Positions 58,901 through 64,000 of a stretch of DNA of 64,000 bases are shown piece by piece. Source of the stretch: Strongylocentrotus droebachiensis (lineage: Eukaryota > Echinodermata > Echinoidea > Camarodonta > Strongylocentrotidae). A program made the position numbers and the translations under genes. The notes beneath the pieces are model-generated. The model made no database searches, was not told the DNA's origin, and saw only the letters and a program-made list of their open reading frames with translations. The stretch is from contig JAVYIG010006400.1 in assembly GCA_035222895.1 (NCBI GenBank), positions 1-64,000 of the forward strand, read 5' to 3'. Each line of letters starts with the position of its first letter. Position 1 is the first letter of the stretch.

Positions 58901-59135
58901 AGGCTTTTTTAATCACATGCTATAGTCTTTTGGATATGTGAAAAGCATCTTGTAATCAGTATAACTACTGCACCTATCATTCCTAGCACCATCGCCATGA
59001 CAAACAGTAATCTCATCTATCATTTCCATTTTCTTTTCAGAGTCCATGCTTTACCTTGACGGAAGGAGGCGGTTCCTGGAGTACAAGCGCATCAATCAAG
59101 TGACCGACACAAGTACCGTCTCCCTGACCTTCTAA
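45190..59135 (+). CDS. ACOT9: ACOT9 mitochondrial acyl-CoA thioesterase, complete 13-exon coding region (450 aa)
   Basis: Thirteen exons join in consistent phase to 1353 nt (450 aa plus stop); human ACOT9 is about 440 aa. The N-terminus (MSVSRLWRGFSSRLPSNQ, rich in Arg/Ser with no acidic residues) looks like a mitochondrial presequence. KKMVEFTGAQKQW aligns with the vertebrate DKLREIVGASTNW. The first hotdog domain (~85-215) holds RRIADSYDEICIPL and IRIGRILEDIDMFG, then GHVTWVGKTSIEV. A linker with PAFINPLIAESEEE follows, then the second hotdog domain (~285-415) with ERNLFNKIFGGFLMRQALEL, FQKPVEVGSFLF, NVFHFTI and PKTYGESMLYLDGRRRF. The enzyme hydrolyses acyl-CoA to free acid and CoA in mitochondria (family knowledge). 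The ATG has A at -3. A dead copy of exon 8 lies in the next intron. Confidence 0.96.
45812..46284 (+). repeat. dispersed ~0.5-kb repeat, copy 2 (ACOT9 intron 1)
   Basis: Same orientation as copy 1 at 10197-10720, with several small indels. A poly-G tract (45800-45813) borders the left end. Confidence 0.85.
46424..46441. repeat. poly-G tract
   Basis: One of many G or C runs in the window (others near 15413, 17500, 29230-29256, 43176, 48795, 54581, 59554). Confidence 0.9.
46727..46854 (+). CDS. ACOT9: ACOT9 exon 2 (presequence)
   Basis: 128 nt after TTTCATGTTGCAG, with donor GTGAGT. Encodes RGFSSRLPSNQTLPSFRRTW and then a segment ending ILTVKQ. Positively charged and Ser-rich, as expected for mitochondrial targeting. 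Confidence 0.85.
47802..48115. mobile_element. 314-bp MITE with GGGGGGTGTTTCACAAAG ends (ACOT9 intron 2)
   Basis: Inverted ends as in 37265-37745, interior colinear with it (GGCATAAAATGTTGATTCAA, GGCTACAAATGGCTCTCC). Confidence 0.85.
48519..48564 (+). CDS. ACOT9: ACOT9 exon 3
   Basis: 46-nt exon, acceptor ATCAATAG, donor GTATGT, encoding MRKKMVEFTGAQKQW. It fits the family motif just before the first hotdog domain and joins both neighbours in phase. Confidence 0.85.
48935..49137 (+). CDS. ACOT9: ACOT9 exon 4
   Basis: 203 nt. Encodes SLDGKKADRSGLSSLLAQDQ, the conserved PRRIADSY segment and the first hotdog helix RIGRILEDIDMFG. Donor GTGAGT. Confidence 0.96.
49182..49470. mobile_element. 289-bp MITE with GGGGAGTGTTTCACAAAGAC ends (ACOT9 intron 4)
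   Basis: GGGGAGTGTTTCACAAAGAC at the left, GTCTTTGTGAAACACTCCCC at the right: 20-bp perfect terminal repeats. A different interior from the 37265 family. Confidence 0.85.
49920..50035. repeat. (CT)n tract in ACOT9 intron 4
   Basis: Two CT runs about 80 bp upstream of exon 5; they add to the pyrimidine content before its acceptor. Confidence 0.9.
50116..50202 (+). CDS. ACOT9: ACOT9 exon 5
   Basis: 87 nt, acceptor TCTAACAG, donor GTAGGT. Encodes VWLCYKHSKPAKDIEISPLV and then TGLVDRI, matching the family segment SPLSIVTALVDKID. Confidence 0.95.
51169..51272 (+). CDS. ACOT9: ACOT9 exon 6
   Basis: 104 nt, acceptor TTGTCAG, donor GTCAGA. Encodes DMSTIDIIPDKDLRLTGHVT, then WVGKTSIEVTINLEQ, the central strands of hotdog 1. 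Confidence 0.95.
51433..51494. repeat. perfect 28-bp palindrome
   Basis: 51433-51460 and 51467-51494 are exact reverse complements around ATACTG. The right arm is also the start of a 63-bp direct repeat. Confidence 0.9.
51466..51774 (+). mobile_element. tRNA-like SINE between 63-bp direct repeats (ACOT9 intron 6)
   Basis: 51466-51528 and 51712-51774 are nearly identical (GTGTAAGCCACAAATATG, CTCCCAGGAAGCATTACG). Between them, TGGCCTGGTGGTATAGTCG and GGTTTAAGTCC resemble pol III A and B boxes. Confidence 0.65.
52090..52240 (+). repeat. SINE-like element with ATT tail (ACOT9 intron 6)
   Basis: GGGTACCTGGTAGGAATTTAT through GGCGCTATATAAGCACTGTA and (ATT)n. A related copy in opposite orientation is at 54665-54840, with fragments at 1837 and 37848. 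Confidence 0.65.
52318..52695. mobile_element. 378-bp long fold-back element ending 16 nt before ACOT9 exon 7
   Basis: Ends TATAGAGT and ACTCTATA; arms of about 170 bp share GGCTGAGATATGACCATCT, CATTTTCCGAAAGAGCAT and TCTATTTTTAGAATTT. A loop with GCTCTGGTTC/GAACCAGAGC lies at the centre. Confidence 0.85.
52712..52785 (+). CDS. ACOT9: ACOT9 exon 7
   Basis: 74 nt, acceptor TCTCTTCAG, donor GTGAAA. Encodes MIDSSYSKILEAKIVNVARD and then PLNK. Its short pyrimidine tract lies directly beside a fold-back element that ends 16 nt upstream of the exon. Confidence 0.95.
53284..53463 (+). CDS. ACOT9: ACOT9 exon 8
   Basis: 180 nt, acceptor CTTTCCAG, donor GTATGT. Encodes RPAFINPLIAESEEESEELI, then the interdomain segment and KASLLKTAPATEEREIIHKM. 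A 73-bp tandem array begins 14 bp after its end, and a decayed copy of its last 83 bp lies 637 bp downstream. Confidence 0.96.
53477..53768 (+). repeat. four-copy 73-bp tandem repeat
   Basis: Units start at 53477, 53550, 53623 and 53696 (TATGAGTAGTGTGG, GACTCGACTCAAGTCA, AGTATGAAGGGACTCA) with few differences. The array starts 14 bp after the end of ACOT9 exon 8. Confidence 0.95.
54018..54100 (+). pseudogene. dead copy of the 3' part of ACOT9 exon 8
   Basis: 83 bp align to the end of exon 8 (53381-53463) with about 16 substitutions and no indel. The frame is open (KASLLKTANTTDEREIIHRM, then FVESLAVG) and about half the changes are silent. The donor GTATGT has become GGATGT, and the upstream part of the exon with its acceptor is missing. 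It cannot be spliced in place of exon 8 in phase. It looks like an old exon duplication that was once constrained and then lost its splice sites. Confidence 0.85.
54218..54366. mobile_element. GGGACCCGTTTCA MITE, inverted copy (ACOT9 intron 8)
   Basis: Reverse complement of the element at 23986-24134. It lies 118 bp downstream of the dead exon 8 copy. Confidence 0.85.
54884..54974 (+). CDS. ACOT9: ACOT9 exon 9
   Basis: 91 nt, acceptor TTTTCAG, donor GTAAGT. Encodes ASSFSHRIKPDNATWMDETK and then LKNVIICFPQ, the start of hotdog 2. Confidence 0.96.
55032..55428. mobile_element. 397-bp MITE with TTAA borders (ACOT9 intron 9)
   Basis: TTAA|AGATAAAGACCAGTT at the left and CTTTATCT|TTAA at the right. 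Interior matches 27861-28222. Confidence 0.8.
55797..55945. mobile_element. GGGACCCGTTTCA MITE (ACOT9 intron 9)
   Basis: Well-preserved copy, same orientation as 23986-24134. Confidence 0.85.
56800..56885 (+). CDS. ACOT9: ACOT9 exon 10
   Basis: 86 nt, acceptor TTTCACAG, donor GTGAG. Encodes ERNLFNKIFGGFLMRQALEL and then AFANATLH, the hotdog helix of the second domain with its GG turn. Confidence 0.97.
57070..57290. mobile_element. MITE with TACTGTAAAC ends (ACOT9 intron 10)
   Basis: Second copy of the family at 16255-16472; the ends are slightly decayed. Confidence 0.85.
57500..57587 (+). CDS. ACOT9: ACOT9 exon 11
   Basis: 88 nt, acceptor CCCATAG, donor GTGAGT. Encodes HGRIRIAAIDNILFQKPVEV and then GSFLFFLSE, a conserved strand pair. 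Confidence 0.96.
57641..57846 (-). mobile_element. tRNA-Thr-like SINE, copy 2
   Basis: Same head (reverse complement of ACTGAGCTATCGCGCC) and same tail AGCATAAATGCTTG as 23654-23810, with about 45 extra bp in the body. Confidence 0.8.
58525..58675 (+). CDS. ACOT9: ACOT9 exon 12
   Basis: 151 nt, acceptor TTTCCCAG, donor GTAAGA. Encodes IAYTEGCYMEIRVHSEVVDP and then TTNVFHFTIVTENPVPLVWP. Confidence 0.96.
59041..59135 (+). CDS. ACOT9: ACOT9 exon 13 and stop
   Basis: 95 nt, acceptor CTTTTCAG. Encodes ESMLYLDGRRRFLEYKRINQ and then VTDTSTVSLTF, ending at TAA. The tail beyond GRRRF is poorly conserved in the family. Confidence 0.95.
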
Positions 59136-59552
59136 CTGCCAAAGACTCATTAGAGGCGTGTTTACATTGTCTCCCTAGGAGGCATGATGTGTTCAGATTG
59201 TAGAGAAGGAAATCGTGGATACCAGTACTGTGGATACCAGTACTAATGACTTTCTAACTGCCCGTAACTTGCAAATGTATGTTTGCAGCAGTCTCACAAA
59301 TACATACAAACATGCTTTTGTAGTGCACATCATTGGTGTAGCGTCTCTATGCGCTAAAGGAAGAACAATATAAAAGGGACAAAAAGGTGCCGTTAATGCC
59401 TGCATGACTGTTTAATACTCGGTCAAAATGCATTTTAAACAAGTAAATTTTAAGGAGAGGTTAAAGTTATAACTTGTGGATGCTTCCTTCATATGAGATG
59501 TGATAGTGTTCAAAAGTGCAGGGGCAGCAGATTGCCAAGTCCTCCTTAGACC
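59136..59552 (+). other. ACOT9 3'UTR (proximal)
   Basis: Follows TAA at 59133-59135. The 3' end is not certain; AATAAA occurs near 60914 and 61203. Confidence 0.55.
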
Positions 59553-59889
59553 AGGGGGGGGGGGGGGGTGTTTCATAAAGCTGTGTGTAAAGTTACGCAT
59601 GACCTTACAAACGACTTATATATGAAGTGCCAGATAGGATGTCCAAAGTTTTTCCTGATGTTTTAACAAAGTGTGACTATATTTCCAATAACCTCAATTA
59701 AATTATGGCAAAAAATATACTTTGCATTAAAGAATGTTTGTTATAATAAGAATGTTAATCTACATCTGCACAGTTCAACTTTAGTTGATGCAGTTAATGA
59801 TGATCGAGCATCCCATTTGGCTTTTCATATTTAAGTCATTCGTAAAGTCATGCGTTACTTTACGAACAGCTTTATGAAACATCCCCCTG
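59553..59889. mobile_element. MITE in the ACOT9 3'UTR
   Basis: A G-run then GTGTTTCATAAAGCTGT and GTAAAGTTACGCATGAC at the left are mirrored by GTCATGCGTTACTTTACG and ACAGCTTTATGAAACATCCCCC at the right. Related to 14695-14905. Confidence 0.85.
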
Positions 59890-60017
59890 GTATGTTTACA
59901 CTGTCTCTCAAAAATGTGATCAGGTATAGTGTGCGTATGCTCTGTGATGATATAGTTTATAGAAGAAAACAACCAGGTAGGATACCTGTATTGTTCTACT
60001 GTCTTGAAAACTTGGTA

Positions 60018-60127
60018 GGATTAAGAAGAGGCATATCTTTCTAAAACACTGTAAACTTAAGCCCTAATGTGTTGGGATTAAGAAGAGGCATATCTTTCTA
60101 AAACACTGTAAAGCCCTAATGTATTCA
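60018..60127 (+). repeat. two-copy tandem repeat, 57-bp unit
   Basis: GGATTAAGAAGAGGCATATC begins at 60018 and again at 60075; the second copy has a small deletion. Confidence 0.9.
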
Positions 60128-60959
60128 GACTCTGTTAGCGATATCGTTTCATGGAAGAAACAACCAGAAGTAGAATGTATGTATTAGTCAGATAGCTGTA
60201 AGTGACTCTTCTAGTTGAAGTGGTATGTGATCTTCAAACTCTGAATGGTGGTGTTAGTATTCACAACTCCTGAGCTCATCTTGCCCCAGGAAGCCAGCAC
60301 TACTTTCTGCAGTCTACACTTGCACGACTTTGAAGGAATATTAAATGTTATAAATTATATCTGTATCAACAAAAAAACAAAAAACAAAATATTGAAGGGG
60401 AAAAGGCTTTAGGTGCTCAAATAAACTTTCAAATGTGGTAGCATGCATATCAGAAAAAAAAAGTTATTCACATTAAGATTCTATAAAAGGTTTGATAGAA
60501 CATCAAATATCTGTCAGTACTGAAAGAAATAGGGGGAAAGAAGAAAAGAAGTAGAAATAGATGAAAAGCAGCTGAACATGTGAATTCAAAAAAATACTGT
60601 GATGCTGCGATTTTTATCTATAGATAAGTATCTCTCATTGCTGGTATCTTTACACAAGTAGACATTTTAATATAAAGATAGTGTTGTGATCGCTTTATTA
60701 ATGGTAGTTGGTGATGCTAAACTGGCAATTGTGAGGTTTAGTTTGTTTTATGGTATATTCATGGTATTTGATTAATGAAATGTACTTTTTAATTTTTTTT
60801 ATTACTGATGTATTATATATTTCGATTGACTTCTGTTAAAAGGTTAATTTGCTAAAATGCGGAATTACGATTTATGCCAATCCCTTCCTGCTAGATGTTA
60901 TGTATATTATGAAAAATAAATTATCTTATACCGTAATTCAATGAATGAAAAAAAATATT

Positions 60960-61000
60960 AGAATTACTGGTAAGGAAAAATTAAAAGATTTACAGATATA

Positions 61001-61038
<38 letters not shown>

Positions 61039-64000
61039 ATTAGGAACAACAAAACTGTAGTGCATAGTATAATGGAGTATGTCAATGATAGTATGTATTA
61101 CAAGTGCTTTGAAGCCAAAATTAAAGCTGCAGTAGGCTAATTTTGTCTTGAGGATACTTATTATTCAATCTCATGCTGCATTTAAACTGGCAAGTGATTT
61201 GTTAAATAAAGATAATGTTAAATGCTGCTTGTAAGTATCGGCTTGCATGGTGATGTAGATAATGTTGATAAAATATGTAATCTTGTTTTCTATTTTTTAA
61301 CTTTTAAAATGTATTAATATATATTTATGCAGTGTATTTCAATTATAAGTGGTGCCTTTTATGTTAAATACAACATATTCATTTCATGGCTGTTATACAT
61401 GATTTGTACATAATACTATTGCAGTATTTATTACTTAGAACTCAAGTACACCATTAGCACCTCTACTTTATCTATTTAGTCTCTTTTACCGTGAAAAACT
61501 GGCTTGTAAGTATTCAAAGTTCATAGGCATGAATTGCAATTTTTCAATATTTATTATTGTATTTCTTGCAATGCACAAATTAAAAAGAATTTTTAAATAC
61601 CTGAAGTGTGCCTGCATGAGCAATCTAATTTATTCTGAACTGTGATATTTCTTACATTGGGAAGTTTCCTTGCACAACTTGTAGCATGTTGTAAAGTAGA
61701 AGTCATAGCAATATGATCTAAAATTGATCACATCATTTTTCTACTGCATTTAAATGAATGGATTTTCCACCCCCTGGATATATTAATATTGAATGTAATA
61801 CTTATTGCCAAGTCAGGCAAGCAAATGTGTGTCAGGAGCCAAACACAATTACGTTGCAAGAATGGTGAGTCAATTTGGCTGTAGTTTCTCATCAGTCACA
61901 GTAACTGTCATCAAGTCACACTCATTAGCTTGATCAGCAGCCTAAATCTTCGGTCCATCCATGAGTTTTTCTTTTAAGCCTGGACTGCGCCTGTAAAAGA
62001 CCTGTGGATATTTTGGGGTCCTTTTGTACAAGTGGCTTATACTGTACAAAGGACCGGCACTCTTTCAACTTATTATCATCCAGATTCCGCATTGCAAAAA
62101 GTTTCATTCTCCTGATTATTGCAAAGTAACTTGCAATATAGTTTGGTTGTTTGATAAGTTATAGCCGTATTCCATAAACCTTGAAGGACAAACAGGCCCC
62201 TATAAAGAGTTTTAATGAATTGCTACATTATATTTGATACGCAAACTGATGAATAATCAACTGAGTTTATTCTTTCATGTCACATCTTTTGAGAAGAAAA
62301 GGAGAAGAAGATAAAGGAGAAGAAAAATAAGAACAAGAACAAAAAAAAAGGAGGAGGAGGAGGAGAATAAACAGAAGATTAAAAAACTCCTAAGCAATGT
62401 ACTTTTTTTTCTTCGACAAAATTGCCCTGAAATGATGCTTTGGAAGTTTTTGCAATCGTGTTAATGGTCCAAAAGACCTATTTTGAGTGAGATTATTGTA
62501 GCCATGCAATTCCTCTAAACACCTTTGAAAATAATATGTGTTAGTATTTGTAGTAGTTACCCTCTTGGACGTGTCTCACTCTCCTCTTTGATTTTGCTTT
62601 TCCATTCCCTTTACCCCTCTCTATTTCTTTCATCTTCCTCACTGTTTTTCTTCTAATTCTCCCCTCTCTCTCTCTCTCCCTCGTTTTTTCGAGGGAGAGA
62701 GAGGGAAAGAGAAAGAGGGATGGGATGGCAGAAAAAGATTTGTTTATATAGTGTTATCCACAGTGCATAAACCTTTCTTGGAATATAGGATTTGATTTTA
62801 AGTGCCATGACACTAATCATTTTTTTTTCCCATTTGCTTTTTTTTATCCCTTTGGCATTTGCAAGTTTTGAAATTATTTTGTACATCATGATAAGCGATG
62901 ATTTTTGTTGGGTCTAGAAGCAAACAAGCAGCCAGCACACACACACACACACACACGCACATACCCACACAGACTTCCATGTATATCTAACATATATTTA
63001 TAATTACAGCATTTTTCCCTCGATTATAAAAACACATACAAAGAAAAGACAAAGAAATATATTTCTATTTCAACATACTAAACATTAAAAGAAAGAAATC
63101 TCCAATAGGCCTTTTCAAGCAAATTAAGACTTATAAAGATTTATACCCAATCATGTTTTTGTCTTATTTTGACTTTATTTTGACTTGTGTTTTGCTGAAG
63201 GTTGAATATACAAGCTGTAAGACAAGGATAATGCAATTAAAGGAAAGGGGAAAAATAATTAAGTAAATAACAACTGAAATTTGGTAGCATTTACTATGTA
63301 TTTAACTGTACACATGGATTTATAAAATGCAGTTATCCGAATTAGATGATCTGTGAGCTAGGAAAAAGAACTGAAGAAAAATTACCAAAAGGATTGAAGA
63401 ATGTTAACATCTAAACATATACTAAAAAGTAATGATTCTGAAACAATGTATCTTTGTTTTATATGCCAATGTTATGAGCAATAGATCATTTATTAGACAA
63501 AAAATATTATCATCAAACAAACTGTACACATATCAGATGAATATTAAAGTACATTGATATAAAATGACCAAAATCCCTGAGTTTCATGAGGCTCAGCCCC
63601 CTTGACCCCACACCATTTAGTAACCTGCCAGTGTCATGAATAAGGTATCAAAATTTACGCTACGCTCTACTTGATCATAAATACTTTAGCCTCCCCCCAC
63701 CCACTTTGAAAAACGTTCAGCGGGGCCTGCATGTAAGAGAATGGGATGATCCTGATTTTTTGTCTGCCTCCAAAACTTTTTTTGCTCATTACGTCACTGC
63801 TGGTCACCATTACGTACCAATATTTGGCACGCATAATTTCAAATTTGGGCCCCCCCTAAGAAATCCTGGATCCGCGCCTAACTTGGACAGTATTTGTATA
63901 GTATTACAACCATTAAGTTTGGGACCAAACAACAATATGTAAAATTTACCAAAAAAGAACCTTCACAAACTAGATGGACCTTCCACAGCACAGTCGAAAA
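60960..64000. other. 3' flank; microsatellites, no gene seen
   Basis: (GA)n at 61002-61035, a CT/GA hairpin at 62659-62712, (CA)n at 62938-62957. 63570-63900 has C runs and a TGGATCCGCGCC word like the edge of a transposable element. Confidence 0.55.

Overview
This is animal nuclear DNA: long AT-rich introns with GT-AG borders, many microsatellites, and a dense layer of small inverted-repeat elements. The protein sequences, the abundance of (GA)n/(CT)n and TGTACATGTACA-type words, and repeats of the tRNA-SINE/MITE kind suggest a marine deuterostome, probably an echinoderm and most likely a sea urchin. That assignment is inference, not proof.

Three genes can be rebuilt exon by exon with every splice phase agreeing. 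(1) RAB6, + strand, 9676-26243: 7 coding exons, 211 aa, a Golgi Rab GTPase ending in CAC. (2) A MOSPD1/MOSPD3-type ER membrane protein, - strand, 43548-39198: 5 coding exons, 210 aa, an MSP domain followed by two hydrophobic segments. (3) ACOT9, + strand, 45190-59135: 13 coding exons, 450 aa, a mitochondrial acyl-CoA thioesterase with an Arg-rich presequence and two hotdog domains. MOSPD and ACOT9 are divergent, with start codons 1.64 kb apart. A fourth, weaker candidate is a first coding exon on the - strand (2357-2116) that encodes an N-terminal signal anchor; its gene would continue past the left edge. The three main genes act in unrelated places (Golgi traffic, ER contact sites, mitochondrial acyl-CoA), so no shared pathway is implied.

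Layout: 1-9.5 kb is repeat-rich flank (a 1.1-kb element with GGGCGTCGCTA ends, poly-G/C tracts, an inverted repeat pair, trinucleotide arrays). 9.5-26.2 kb is RAB6; its introns hold a GA minisatellite, several MITEs and two related fold-back elements. 26.2-39.2 kb is RAB6 3' flank or intergenic DNA with three pre-miRNA-like hairpins. 39.2-43.6 kb is MOSPD, including a MITE interrupted by a second transposon. 43.6-45.2 kb is the divergent intergenic segment, with a perfect 60-bp inverted repeat. 45.2-59.1 kb is ACOT9. 59.1-64 kb is 3' flank.

The most notable observations are two dead exon copies beside their live parents (ACOT9 exon 8 and RAB6 exon 4, the second split by an insertion), a possible in-frame 27-nt optional exon in the RAB6 tail, the perfect 60-bp palindrome near the divergent promoters, a fold-back element ending 16 nt before an ACOT9 exon, and the three hairpins with similar 5' arms. 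I found no autonomous transposase or reverse transcriptase gene, rRNA gene or CRISPR array.
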